Assembly (NCBI RefSeq): GCF_001746365.1
Contig: NZ_MJAJ01000025.1
Span: forward strand, 1 to 64,000
Source of the DNA: Streptomyces sp. LUP30
GTDB taxonomy: Bacteria; Actinomycetota; Actinomycetes; Streptomycetales; Streptomycetaceae
Reading direction: 5' to 3'
DNA length: 64,000 nt
The first letter of the stretch is position 1, and each line of letters begins with the position of its first letter. A program made the position numbers and the translations under genes. A model generated the notes under the pieces. It was not told the DNA's origin. It saw nothing but the letters and a program-made list of their open reading frames with translations, and did not search any database. This document shows positions 50,459 through 58,945 of the stretch, one piece after another.

Positions 50459-50761
50459 TCAGGCGTTGGCGTGGCGCGGGGCGACCGCGTGTCGCCGTGC
50501 GCCACGGTGCGCCTGCCTGTTCGCCACGGCAGGCTGGAGGCGTTGCAGCCACAGTGAGGCCGCCGCCAGCAGGCCGGTGAAGACCGCCAGCAGGAGTACG
50601 GAGACCCACATCTGCCGGCTCGCGGGGTGGGTCCATCCTGTCCAGGCCGCCGCGGCCGTCCACAACAGGACTCCCGCCGCGTAGAAGGCGCGGATCCGGC
50701 GCAGCTGACGCACGGCCCGCAGGGAAACCGGGTGATCAGTCTTCGGTGCCATGGCCACCAT
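50459..50761 (-). CDS. Small two-helix membrane protein
   Basis: ATG 50761 (GGGGG 4 bases upstream) gives 100 residues; ATG 50752 is an alternative. Two membrane helices (about 27-44, AAGVLLWTAAAAWTGW, and 52-72, WVSVLLLAVFTGLLAAASLWL) connect through a short loop with HPASRQM. A basic tail (RQAHRGARRHAVAPRH) follows. No domain is recognised. It lies between the lipoprotein and the zinc-ribbon gene, all on the minus strand with gaps of 56-105 bases, so a loose operon is possible. Confidence 0.72.
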   Translation of the reverse strand: MVAMAPKTDHPVSLRAVRQLRRIRAFYAAGVLLWTAAAAWTGWTHPASRQMWVSVLLLAVFTGLLAAASLWLQRLQPAVANRQAHRGARRHAVAPRHANA

Positions 50762-50817
50762 GTACCCCCATGTTCGCTGTTCAGCCGATCAGGTTCGGCC
50801 GGTCGTTCCGTTCGCCT

Positions 50818-51006
50818 CTACCGTCGGTGATCGGTGCGGCCTTCCAGGTCGCGCCGTACCGCCGCGCCCTGGTCGTCGACGAGCCCTGCTTCGTCCGGGA
50901 GTTCCAGGACGCTGCCGCAGCGGCCGCACAGCCTCCCGTCTTCGGCCGGCGTGCCGCACGCCTTGCAGAATCGGTTGCCCTCGTCGTTCTCACTCTGCTG
51001 CGTCAT
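50818..51006 (-). CDS. Small zinc-ribbon protein
   Basis: ATG 51006 gives 62 residues. A four-cysteine zinc ribbon is visible in NRFCKACGTPAEDGRLCGRCGSVLE (CxxC-N8-CxxC, about residues 13-31), followed by an acidic then basic tail. A GGGAGAG element precedes the start closely. Short zinc ribbons of this kind often bind nucleic acid or a protein partner. The frame stays open upstream but the residues there do not look like one protein. Confidence 0.72.
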   Translation of the reverse strand: MTQQSENDEGNRFCKACGTPAEDGRLCGRCGSVLELPDEAGLVDDQGAAVRRDLEGRTDHRR

Positions 51007-51327
51007 GACTCTCCCGGGCGGGGTGGACGGTGAGGGCTGCGGAGTACCCAGGGCTCGCGCGTTGATGCTCCGGGCGTCTGCGTTGCCGTCGAGCGGACCC
51101 CGGCCCTTGGCGAGCAGATCCGTACTGGGGCGCAACAGCAGCGCGCCAAAGGTGACTCCGCGGCAGGGGGCGGCGAGCGGACTGTCCGGCCCGATGACCC
51201 CGCGCGCAGCATCTCGGCGCACAGGACGGTGTCCTGTGCGCCGTCGGCCGGGCCAGGTCCTCGCGCCCCGCCGGGCTCAGCCGCGCGAGCGCTTCGGGCG
51301 TCCGTCCGCGGAGTTCCGCCCGCCCGC
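51007..51327. other. Intergenic region with possible decayed gene
   Basis: No intact gene. On the minus strand, coding-like pieces occur in different frames (RTPEALARLSPAGREDLAR near 51300-51240, then TFGALLLRPSTDLLAKGRG near 51150-51100), which may be a frameshifted remnant. The family is not recognised. Confidence 0.35.
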
Positions 51328-51795
51328 TCAGCGCCCGTAGGAGGAGGTGGCGGCGCCCGTGCCGCCGGCCGGTCCGTGGCCGGTCAGGATCAGTTCCTTC
51401 GCCCGGCTGAACTCCTCGTCCGTGATGTCGCCGCGTGCGCGGATCTCGGACAGCCGGGAGAGTTCGTCGACGCTGCTGGACCGGCCCCCGCCGCCCGCCG
51501 CCGCCCTGATGCGGGCATCGAGGGCGTCCTGCTGGGCCCGGGCCTGCGCCATCTCCCGGCGGCCCATGTTCTTGCCGCGGGCGACCACGTAGACGAAGAC
51601 GCCCAGGAAGGGCAGCAGGATGGTGAACGCGAGCCACCCGGCTTTCGCCCACCCGCTCATCTCGTCGTCGCGGAAGATGTCGACGACGACGCGGAAGAGC
51701 AGCACGAACCACATGATCCACAGGAAGAACACGAGCATGCTCCAGAACACGCTCAGCAGGGGATAGTCGTACGCAAGGTAGGTCTGCGCACTCAT
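51328..51795 (-). CDS. Membrane protein with PLD-nuclease-N-like and SHOCT domains
   Basis: ATG 51795 follows GGAGGAG by 5 bases. The 155-residue protein has two membrane helices (about 11-35, FWSMLVFFLWIMWFVLLFRVV, and 45-68, AKAGWLAFTILLPFLGVFVYVV), the pattern of PLDc_N anchors. A helical linker and a C-terminal SHOCT domain (about 118-145; VDELSRLSEIRARGDITDEEFSRAKELIL, key elements LxxLxxxGxITxEEFxxxKxxLL) follow. SHOCT domains promote oligomerisation. Such proteins occur in cell-envelope stress regulons of actinobacteria. A TCACCC/GGGTGA dyad lies about 80 bases upstream (51876-51892). Confidence 0.9.
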   Translation of the reverse strand: MSAQTYLAYDYPLLSVFWSMLVFFLWIMWFVLLFRVVVDIFRDDEMSGWAKAGWLAFTILLPFLGVFVYVVARGKNMGRREMAQARAQQDALDARIRAAAGGGGRSSSVDELSRLSEIRARGDITDEEFSRAKELILTGHGPAGGTGAATSSYGR

Positions 51796-51875
51796 TGCTC
51801 CTCCTCCGTCCCGGGCACTCGCCCGGTCGCCGTTGGGTGCTGACCTCAGCGTGGGCAAGGCCGGCGCCGGATGCC

Positions 51876-51892
51876 TCACCCTTCGCGGGTGA
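51876..51892. promoter_or_regulatory. TCACCC-N5-GGGTGA dyad upstream of the SHOCT gene
   Basis: A perfect 6-bp inverted repeat around TTCGC, centred 89 bases before the SHOCT start. It resembles the dyad at 5968-5985 and the TCACCC/GGGTGA form used by BldM/NarL-type regulators, with one extra central base. The rest of 51796-52144 has no gene I can support. Confidence 0.45.
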
Positions 51893-52144
51893 TCCTGCGG
51901 GCGATCGATCCCGCCCCGCCCCGCCCGTCCGTCCGTTGGTTGCGCCCGGTCACCGCGCGGCGGCCCGGTGGGCGCCGGGCGTGTTGCGGCGCGTGCCCGG
52001 GCCGCAGGATGGGATTGCGGCCAGAGACGCTTGTGCCCGCACACGAGGAGACTCCCTGGACGACCACCCCCCGATCGCCGGTCACGGGCTCCGACGGGCG
52101 GGGGACGCCGGGATCGCGTCGGTGACCGACCGCGGTTCCGGGCG

Positions 52145-53512
52145 TCAGTGGGGAAGACGCCCCGCCGCGGTCCGTCCCATCGTCCGCGCCAGCCGTCCCA
52201 CCCGGCGCCAGTTCATGGGCGGTTTGCCGCGGGGGACGCCGGGACGGTCACGGGGCACGCGCACGCGGAGGGTGCGCGGTTCGATCCGGCAGTGGACCGG
52301 TGTCGGCAGGACGAGGGCCTCGCCGTCGACGCCCACGGGCACGCTGGGGGCGTCGGCGTCCACGACGACGTCCCGGGCGGTGAGCGAGGCGAGGCCCTGA
52401 GAGCGCGTCCCGCGGAGCAGTCCCGCGGCCTGTGCCGCGTTGTCGACCGTGATGCCGAGCACTCCGAGGGCGCCGGAGTCCAGTCGGTCGCGACGGCCCA
52501 GCCCCGCCGGGTCGTCCGTCCGGTAGGGGTTGTTGCTCACCAGCACGGCCTGCGGCGCCTCGACGGCCGCCTCACCGCCCGCGCCCCGCGCCCGGACCGT
52601 GAGGCGCGGGCCGCTGTGACGGGTCAGCAGGTCGGGGAGGAGCTGAAGGGCGGTCCGGGCCTTGTCGTCGCGGTACGCGGGACTCTGGACGACGGTCGCG
52701 TAGGCGCCGAAGGAGGCGTTGTTGACGAAGACGCGGTCGCCGATGCGTCCGAGGTCGACGCGGAGTTCGACGCCGTCGGTGAGCGCGTCCAGGCAGCGGG
52801 AGGGATCGTCGCGGTCCAGACCGAGATCCAGGGCGAAGTGGTTGCGGGTGCCGGCGGAGATCACCATGAACGGAAGACCACGCTCGGCCGCCACTCCCGC
52901 GACCAGGGCCTGGGTGCCGTCGCCACCGGCGACGCCGAGCAGGTCGGCGCCCTCGTCGGCCGCCTGCCGGGCGAGCGCGACGACGTCCTGACGCCGGTCC
53001 GGGTCCAGGACGACGACCTGCGCGCCGAGGGCCTTCGCCTTCTCGTCCAGGTGGAACGCCCCGACCTTTCCGCCACCCGAGCGCGGGTTCATGATGAGGA
53101 AGGCCCGCCGGGGGGCGTCCACCGTGTGTTCGCGCACGCCGGTCGGCCCGCGGTCGGCTGCGAGGTCGACGGCCAGTGCGGTCCGGCCGCAGAGGACGGC
53201 CAGCGCCCACAGCGCGAGCGAGACCAGCGCGACCCACAGCAGTCCGGCCACCGCGTAGAGCACAACCACGGCGACGGGCGCGGCACAGGCCAGCGCGACG
53301 GCCATCGCCCTGGCCGGGCCGGTGCGCGCCAGCGCCCACCACACGCCCGCGGCCGCGATCACCAGCCCGGCAAGTCCCAGGCCCACCAGCAGGAGGCTCC
53401 GCAGTCCGGCGAACAGCAGCAGGACCACCGCCGCCGATGTTCCCGTGACCAGGGCAAGCCGCGCGAACCAGCGAGGAGCCGGACGTCTCCTCGCGTGCTC
53501 TGCTGTCTTCAT
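52145..53512 (-). CDS. Diacylglycerol kinase-like lipid kinase with membrane domain
   Basis: ATG 53512 follows GGAGG. The 455-residue protein has an N-terminal membrane part with four helices in two hairpins (about 18-60 and 70-115). The DAGK/LCB5 catalytic domain begins at FLIMNPRSGGGK (about 150) and contains VAGGDGTQALVAGVAAE and the ISAGTRNHFALDLGL segment. A beta-rich C-terminal domain ends with DGEALVLPTPVHCRIEPRTLRV. These enzymes phosphorylate diacylglycerol or sphingoid-type lipids at the inner membrane face with ATP. The fused helices are common in actinobacterial forms. Confidence 0.9.
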   Translation of the reverse strand: MKTAEHARRRPAPRWFARLALVTGTSAAVVLLLFAGLRSLLLVGLGLAGLVIAAAGVWWALARTGPARAMAVALACAAPVAVVVLYAVAGLLWVALVSLALWALAVLCGRTALAVDLAADRGPTGVREHTVDAPRRAFLIMNPRSGGGKVGAFHLDEKAKALGAQVVVLDPDRRQDVVALARQAADEGADLLGVAGGDGTQALVAGVAAERGLPFMVISAGTRNHFALDLGLDRDDPSRCLDALTDGVELRVDLGRIGDRVFVNNASFGAYATVVQSPAYRDDKARTALQLLPDLLTRHSGPRLTVRARGAGGEAAVEAPQAVLVSNNPYRTDDPAGLGRRDRLDSGALGVLGITVDNAAQAAGLLRGTRSQGLASLTARDVVVDADAPSVPVGVDGEALVLPTPVHCRIEPRTLRVRVPRDRPGVPRGKPPMNWRRVGRLARTMGRTAAGRLPH

Positions 53513-53820
53513 GCGGCCTCCCGCGCGCGGGGTGCTCCGGAGACCGGCGGCCACCAGTCCGGCACGGTCACCGGTCCGTCACCAGGCCGACACCACGGGA
53601 ATCGACGGGGATGACCGCGGAGTTCGCTCCCTCCTCAGGGCGATTGCGGTCCCGTCGTGCGCCGCCGGATCGGGCGACCCGGGCCGGTCGGGCATGGGCT
53701 CGTGCCGACTGCCCCAGTGCCATTGCAGCACCGCACCGCACCGGTCGCACGTCCGGCGCGGTTCACCCGTCGGGCCCACCCGCCTCGCGCGTCCGGCGGC
53801 GCGGACATCTGCTGGTGTCC
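53513..53820. other. Divergent promoter region, possible small frame
   Basis: This 308-base stretch separates divergent genes. A minus-strand frame (about 53779-53579) reads RRTCDRCGAVLQWHWGSRHEP and could encode a 66-residue one-CxxC protein, but it lacks a second metal pair and a ribosome binding site. I do not call it. Confidence 0.35.
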
Positions 53821-55158
53821 ATGGCCAACACAGGCGGCGAGCCGCTCTCGCACCGGGAGCGCAGAGAACTGGACGAACTGCGGCACCGCATGGGAGTGCT
53901 GGAGAGCGGCACGCACCCTCGTGCGGCACGGCACCACCCGTTGCGGTCCGCGGGTTCCGTCCTGCTGATCCTCTTCGCGGCCCTGTTGTCGTTGCTGTCC
54001 GTCGTCGCCGTCTGGGCCAACAGCATCGTGCGGGACACGGACCGCTACGTCGCCACGGTGGGGCCCCTGGCCTCCGATCCGGATGTGCAGAAGGCGGTCA
54101 CCAACCGGGTCACCGACGTGGTGCTGGCGCAGATCGACGTCGACGTGTTGGTCAAACAGCTGCAGGACGCCGTGTCGCAGAAGGGGGTCCCGCCGAAGAC
54201 GGCCCAGCTGTTCGGCCATCTGGAGGCCCCGATCACGAGCGGCCTGAAGCAGCTGGTCAGCGGCGTCGTGGAGCGGGTTGTCACCAGCGGTGCTTTCGAG
54301 ACGGTCTGGGTGGAGGGCAACCGGAGGGTGCACTCGGCCGTCGACAAGGCCCTCACGGGCGAAGGCGGCGGTGCGGTCTCGCTGGAGAACGACCAGGTGG
54401 CCATCGACGTGGCGCCGATCGTGGCGCAGGTCAAGGAGCGGTTGGTCGGCGCCGGCCTCGCAGTGGCCGCGAAGATCCCGGATGTCCACACGAACTTCGT
54501 GGTGGTCCAGTCGAAGGACCTCGGCAAGGTCAGGACCTACATGCGGGTCCTGGAGATCTTGGGCGGCTGGCTGCCGGTCATCGCCCTGCTGGTGGCCGCG
54601 GCGGGGGTGTACACGGCGTTCAACCGCCGACACGCCCTGATCGGCGTGGCGCTGGCGGTGTTCGCGGCCATGCTGATCCTCGGCATCACGCTCACGGTTT
54701 TCCGTGACGTGTACCTGGACCATCTGCCCTCGGGCGCGTCGCCGGCCGCCGCCGGGGCGGTGTACGACGCGCTGATCAAGTTCCTGCGCGCCGCCGTGCG
54801 GGCGCTCGGCGCCGTCGCCCTCATCACCGCCGTCGGCGCGTTCCTCAGCGGCCCGGCCCGGCCCGCCGTCCTCGTTCGCAAGGGGTGCGGCAGCGGCATC
54901 GGCGCCATGCGCGGCGTGGCGCTCTCCGGCGGCCTTCGACTGGGGGCCGTCGGGCGGTTCGTGCACCGTTTCAAGCACTGGATCGGCGTCACGATCGTGG
55001 CGGTCGCCGCGATCGTCCTGTTCACCTGGAACTACCCGACCACGATGGTCGTGGTGTGGACCACGGTCATCGTGCTGGTGGCCTTCGCGATCCGCGAATT
55101 CCTGGACACCGGCTCCGCACCTCCGCCCACCGACTCCCGCGCCACCGCGGCTCCCTGA
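53821..55158 (+). CDS. Large-loop integral membrane protein
   Basis: ATG 53821 gives 445 residues. After a charged N-terminus with a short coiled coil (HRERRELDELRHRMGVLESG), helix 1 (about 44-66) leads to an extracellular region of about 175 residues (VRDTDRYVATVGPLASDPDVQKAVTNRVTDVVLAQID...). Five or six further helices follow (from about 243), ending in a short polar tail. The DRYV...V.PLA.DP.VQ motif after helix 1 is common in a family of Streptomyces membrane proteins of unknown function. The extracellular part resembles a mostly helical sensor-like domain. It is divergent from the lipid kinase. Confidence 0.86.
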   Translation: MANTGGEPLSHRERRELDELRHRMGVLESGTHPRAARHHPLRSAGSVLLILFAALLSLLSVVAVWANSIVRDTDRYVATVGPLASDPDVQKAVTNRVTDVVLAQIDVDVLVKQLQDAVSQKGVPPKTAQLFGHLEAPITSGLKQLVSGVVERVVTSGAFETVWVEGNRRVHSAVDKALTGEGGGAVSLENDQVAIDVAPIVAQVKERLVGAGLAVAAKIPDVHTNFVVVQSKDLGKVRTYMRVLEILGGWLPVIALLVAAAGVYTAFNRRHALIGVALAVFAAMLILGITLTVFRDVYLDHLPSGASPAAAGAVYDALIKFLRAAVRALGAVALITAVGAFLSGPARPAVLVRKGCGSGIGAMRGVALSGGLRLGAVGRFVHRFKHWIGVTIVAVAAIVLFTWNYPTTMVVVWTTVIVLVAFAIREFLDTGSAPPPTDSRATAAP

Positions 55159-55292
55159 GGGTCAGCTCGTCCCGGGGCCGGGCCAGACGGCCGAGGCGTC
55201 GTCGCGGTGGGGTCGGGCAGGCGCTTCGGACGGACCGTGGAGGGCCTTCCTGTGGCCGGTCGGTCCGGACCTCTGCGGGACCTCTTCCGACC

Positions 55293-56627
55293 TCATTCGT
55301 GGTCACGCAGGAAGGCGGGGATCTCGTCGCGGGTCGGGTGGTTCGGCAGGGGCGCCGGCTTGCCCTGGAGGAATGCGCTGATGACGGCGACGGCCCGGTC
55401 GTCGTTGCCGTCGAGGCCGTTCCACATGTGGTGTCCGACCCCTGGCATGTACTGCGTTCGCTGGATGGCGGGGTCGTGGGCGAGCACGGCGGTAGCCCAT
55501 TGGCGGAGCTGGGAGGAGCACTCGGCGATCATCAGCATCGCGGGGGTCCGGGAGCGCTTCAGCTGCGGGGCGATGGAGGGTGAGTCCTTGACCGTCTGCT
55601 GGATGCGCAGGCTGGCGGCGGGGCTGAAGGAGAAGTTCTGTGCGGTGTCCTCGGCGGGGATGCGGTGTGCGTCGCGCGCGCAGTAGGCGGACGCGGTGTC
55701 GCTGCCGAGGTCGGCGGCGGTGAAGGCGTTGTCGCCTTCGGCCTGTCCGATCAGTCCGGTGCCGGGACTGAGGAGTCCGAGTCGCATGAGGCCGAACGCC
55801 ACGCCGTACCGGGGGACGTGCGTGGATCGCGGCCCGGTCGTGGCGGGCGCCAGGCCCCGTGCGGATTTCCGCCCCTTGTGCCCGGTGATCTGTGCGGTGG
55901 GGCCGTCCATGGGGCCGGGCTCGGCGACGACCGCCCGGTGCAGGCGGGCGGCGACGCGCGGGGCGGCCAGGGCTCGGGTGAGCACGACCCCGCCCGAGGA
56001 GAATCCGAGGACGTCGGGCTTGCCCCTGTCCAGACGGTCGACGAAGGCGGCGAGGTCGCGCACCGACCTGGAGATCGTGTACTGGCTCATGGGGAGCAGG
56101 TCGCTTCGTCCGCCACCGGCCTGTTCGTAGGTGTAGACGTCGTAGCCCTGGCCTGCCAGGAGCCGCAGGAACCGGTGGTCGAGGAGCGAGATGCCGCGGA
56201 CCGGTCCGCCGTTGAGGTACACGAGCGGGACGGGATGCCGGGGGCCGGAGCCGGTGGGCGGGTAGTGGTACACCGCCACCCGGCTGCCCGTGCTCAGACT
56301 CCAGTGCTGCGTGACCACGAAGGGCAGGTCGGGCGGGTACCGCCGGGCCGTCGGCGCGGTCGGGACGCAGACCGTCGCCGTCAACGCCGCCGCGACGACC
56401 ACCGGCAGGAACGGCATGAGCCGCGTCGGCCCGGCGCGGCGCCGGCCCTGCCACAGCGCGAGGGCGGTCCCGGCCCCGAGGGTCGTCGACCACGCGGCGA
56501 CCCCCGAACCCGTCCCGTCCGTGAGGGCTGTCAGTGCGAGAAAGACGACGACCAGCGTCGCGACGGCGGCGAGGGCCGACAGTAAGCGTCCGGTGAAGCG
56601 GACGAAGCGTATGGCGGACATGGGCAC
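55293..56627 (-). CDS. Membrane-anchored alpha/beta hydrolase
   Basis: GTG 56627 lies 5 bases after GGAGGT. The 444-residue protein begins with three or four membrane helices (about 14-90), unusual for this fold. The alpha/beta hydrolase domain starts near 115 (VAVYHYPPTG, VYLNGGP as oxyanion loop). It has nucleophile S210 in LGFSSGGVV and the terminal His in PGVGHHMWNG (about 415); the acidic member is not assigned with certainty. The peptidase S33-like cap is present. The active domain probably faces outside. The divergent TetR gene at 56696 is the likely regulator. Confidence 0.88.
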   Translation of the reverse strand: MPMSAIRFVRFTGRLLSALAAVATLVVVFLALTALTDGTGSGVAAWSTTLGAGTALALWQGRRRAGPTRLMPFLPVVVAAALTATVCVPTAPTARRYPPDLPFVVTQHWSLSTGSRVAVYHYPPTGSGPRHPVPLVYLNGGPVRGISLLDHRFLRLLAGQGYDVYTYEQAGGGRSDLLPMSQYTISRSVRDLAAFVDRLDRGKPDVLGFSSGGVVLTRALAAPRVAARLHRAVVAEPGPMDGPTAQITGHKGRKSARGLAPATTGPRSTHVPRYGVAFGLMRLGLLSPGTGLIGQAEGDNAFTAADLGSDTASAYCARDAHRIPAEDTAQNFSFSPAASLRIQQTVKDSPSIAPQLKRSRTPAMLMIAECSSQLRQWATAVLAHDPAIQRTQYMPGVGHHMWNGLDGNDDRAVAVISAFLQGKPAPLPNHPTRDEIPAFLRDHE

Positions 56628-56642
56628 GGCGGACCTCCGACA

Positions 56643-56665
56643 GTTTCAGAACTCTGTTTCAAAAC
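56643..56665. promoter_or_regulatory. Paired GTTTCANAAC motifs, TetR operator candidate
   Basis: GTTTCAGAAC (56643-56652) and GTTTCAAAAC (56656-56665) are direct repeats with a 13-base period; the second is a GTTT-CA-AAAC palindrome. They lie in the 68-base gap between the hydrolase and TetR starts in an AT-rich patch that must contain both promoters. Confidence 0.6.
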
Positions 56666-56695
56666 GACGTTATCAGAGGAGGTAAGCTGCTGGCC

Positions 56696-57355
56696 GTGGG
56701 GAGACCGAGAACAAACGACGAGGTCGTCAAAGAGCGGCTTGTGGAGTGCGCGACCGAGATGCTCGCCACCCGTCCGCGAGAGTCGGTCACGGTCCGCTCC
56801 GTGGCCGCTGCCGCCGAGGCGTCGACGACGGCGGTGTACTCCTTGTTCGGCGGCAAGGACGGGCTGATCAGCGCCGTGCGCGACAGAGCCGTCGCCGGCC
56901 TGTTCCGGGACCTGGCGGCGGTGCAGACGTCCGCGGACCCTCTCGCCGACCTCTGTGCGCTGGCCGTCGCCTACCGTCGCTGGGGGCGCGGACACAGCCA
57001 CCTGTACACAGTGCTGTTCGGTGGGGTGCAGTCCTTCGACCCGTCGGGGCGGATCGGCGCCAGTGACCCGATCCGTCCGCTTCTCGCGGCGATCGATCAC
57101 GCCTTGACGGCGTCCGTGCTCGCCGGTGACGCGACGTCGATCGCCCTGTCGATCTGGGGAACCCTGCACGGGCTCGTGACCCTCGAACTGGCCGGGGCCC
57201 TCGACGCCACCACGGCCGAGGCCGCGTTCCACTCGACCGTTCACGCCACGCTGCGCGGATGGACGACCCCGGAGTTGTTCGGCACTCTCCGCCGAGCCGA
57301 ACTCGCTCCGCGACGGGACCAGAGCCGGTATCCGGGCTCTCCCGACCCCGACTGA
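56696..57355 (+). CDS. TetR-family transcriptional regulator
   Basis: GTG 56696 gives 219 residues; GGAGGT is 12 bases upstream, rather far, so a CTG nearer to it cannot be excluded. The helix-turn-helix reads RPRTNDEVVKERLVECATEML, VRSVAAAAEASTTAVYSLFGGKDGL. The C-terminal TetR domain (RRWGRGHSHLYTVLFGG, LSIWGTLHGLVTLEL) is of the WHG type, where ...GxxHGLVxLE is conserved. It is divergent from the alpha/beta hydrolase and probably represses it and itself through the paired motifs at 56643-56665. Confidence 0.92.
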   Translation: MGRPRTNDEVVKERLVECATEMLATRPRESVTVRSVAAAAEASTTAVYSLFGGKDGLISAVRDRAVAGLFRDLAAVQTSADPLADLCALAVAYRRWGRGHSHLYTVLFGGVQSFDPSGRIGASDPIRPLLAAIDHALTASVLAGDATSIALSIWGTLHGLVTLELAGALDATTAEAAFHSTVHATLRGWTTPELFGTLRRAELAPRRDQSRYPGSPDPD

Positions 57356-57471
57356 AGCAGCGGCGCGGCAGACCAGCTTCCTCTGCTCGGTCACACACCC
57401 CCACCGCTCCACGTCACACCGGAAGCCCCCCTCGGCGCTATCCGAGGACTGAATCCAGGACCCCGAGGCGG

Positions 57472-58359
57472 TCAGGCCGTCCGGGACGGCACGCGGACGC
57501 CCGGCAACGCCAGGAACGCGGAGGCGGCGGGTGACGGGGTGAACCGGCTCCAGATGAGGCGCTCCACCCGTACGGGTCCGTCGGTGATCGGGACACACCG
57601 CAACCCGTGCAGTTCGGCGGTGAACGCCGCGGGCAGCAGGGCGACTCCCAGTCCGTTGCGGACCATCCGGACCATGAGCTCGACCCCGGACACCTCGAAG
57701 GCGACCTCACGGCGCAGGCCGGCCGCCGCGAACGCCTGGTCCGACTGGGCACGGGCGGCGCTGCCGTCGGCGAAGTCCACGAACACCTCCTGGGCGAGTG
57801 AACGAAGGTCCACCTCCTCTGCGGTGGCCAGCGGATGGCCCGGCGCCACCACCGCGACGTGCCGTCCCTGGGCGAGTTCCCTGTCACGGACACCCTGCGT
57901 GCGGAAGCCGGGCTGCACGCCGAGGAAAGCCGCGTCGAGCATGCCGTCGCGCACCAGCTCGAGAAGCCGCTCGCTGGAGCCCGCCCGGAGGGCGATCCGT
58001 ACCTGGGGGTAGCGCCGACGGTACTCGCGGAGCACAGCGGGGAGATCGACGGCCGCCACGGTGGGGATCGATCCGACGGTCAGTCTGCCCCGTATCTCCC
58101 CGGTGGCCGCCGCCACCTCCGCACGGGCCCGCTCGGCCGCCTCCAGTGCCTGGCGGGCGGCAGGCAGGAAGGCCTCCCCCGCGGCGGTCAACCGCACCCG
58201 GCGGCTGGTCCGATCGAACAACCGGGCGCCCAGCTCCTTTTCCAGCCGGGCCACTTGGTGGCTGAGTGCGGACTGGACGATGTGGCACTGCTCGGCGGCG
58301 CGGGTGAAGCTGGCGGTCTCCGCCACCGCGAGTACGTAGCGCATCTGCTGAAGATCCAT
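57472..58359 (-). CDS. LysR-family transcriptional regulator
   Basis: ATG 58359 gives 295 residues, the usual LysR size, and opens at MDLQQMRYVLAVAETASFTRAAEQCHIVQSALSHQVARLEKELG, the classic winged helix; the longer frame upstream is Arg-rich. The effector domain (about 90-290) has the periplasmic-binding-protein fold: GRLTVGSIPTVAAVDLPAVL, then GMLDAAFLG, then MVRNGLGVALLPAA. It is divergent from the VOC-family gene at 58556 and most likely controls it. The dyad at 58424-58436 lies between the two. Confidence 0.93.
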   Translation of the reverse strand: MDLQQMRYVLAVAETASFTRAAEQCHIVQSALSHQVARLEKELGARLFDRTSRRVRLTAAGEAFLPAARQALEAAERARAEVAAATGEIRGRLTVGSIPTVAAVDLPAVLREYRRRYPQVRIALRAGSSERLLELVRDGMLDAAFLGVQPGFRTQGVRDRELAQGRHVAVVAPGHPLATAEEVDLRSLAQEVFVDFADGSAARAQSDQAFAAAGLRREVAFEVSGVELMVRMVRNGLGVALLPAAFTAELHGLRCVPITDGPVRVERLIWSRFTPSPAASAFLALPGVRVPSRTA

Positions 58360-58423
58360 CGAGCCATCGTGAAACGAGCTGGATCGGATGACAAACATGC
58401 GTTGGACCGATGAATGCCGCCTC

Positions 58424-58436
58424 GGCGATGATCGCC
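58424..58436. promoter_or_regulatory. Dyad between the LysR and VOC genes
   Basis: GGCGAT-G-ATCGCC is a perfect inverted repeat in the 196-base divergent promoter region. It does not show the strict T-N11-A LysR form, so the assignment is weak. Confidence 0.3.
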
Positions 58437-58555
58437 CCAGGGGCAGAGCACGGCAGCCGCCGACCATGCAGTCGCAGAGCGGCGAGGTCGGCGGCCACCG
58501 GCCCCGCCGTACCGCCCACCGGCGCCTTCGGGCGCCCCGACCCCACGGAGACACC

Positions 58556-58945
58556 ATGCGCGTGATCGGCTTCGACCATCTCGTCCTCAACGTCGCGGAC
58601 ATCGAGCGTTCGCTGGCCTTCTACACCGGCCCCCTGGGACTGCACCCCGTGCGGGTGGACGAGTGGCGGGACGGCAAGGCCCCGTTCCCGTCCGTGAGGG
58701 TGAGCCCGGCCACCATCATCGACCTCGTCAAGGCGCCCGCCGAGCGGCCGCAGCACTCCAACGTCGACCACATCTGCCTGGTGGTCGAACCGCTCGACTG
58801 GCAACAGGTCGTCGATTCCGGCGTCTTCACGGTGCTGGACGGTCCCGACGAGCGCTTTGGCGCCCAGGGCACCGCGGTCTCCCTCTACGTACAGGACCCG
58901 GACGGCAACACTGTGGAACTGCGCTGGTATCCGCAGGACGCATGA
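58556..58945 (+). CDS. VOC-superfamily (glyoxalase/dioxygenase-like) protein
   Basis: ATG 58556 follows GGAG. The 129-residue protein has two beta-alpha-beta-beta-beta units: FDHLVLNVADIERSLAFYTGPLGL with metal ligand H8, and VDHICLVVE ... VSLYVQDPDGNTVELRWYP with His and the final Glu as further ligands. It is of the size of fosfomycin-resistance or lactoylglutathione-lyase relatives. Which of these it is cannot be read; FosA-like specific residues are not evident. It is regulated, by position, by the divergent LysR protein. Its 3' end overlaps the 3' end of the minus-strand aldo/keto reductase by 61 bases. Confidence 0.9.
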   Translation: MRVIGFDHLVLNVADIERSLAFYTGPLGLHPVRVDEWRDGKAPFPSVRVSPATIIDLVKAPAERPQHSNVDHICLVVEPLDWQQVVDSGVFTVLDGPDERFGAQGTAVSLYVQDPDGNTVELRWYPQDA

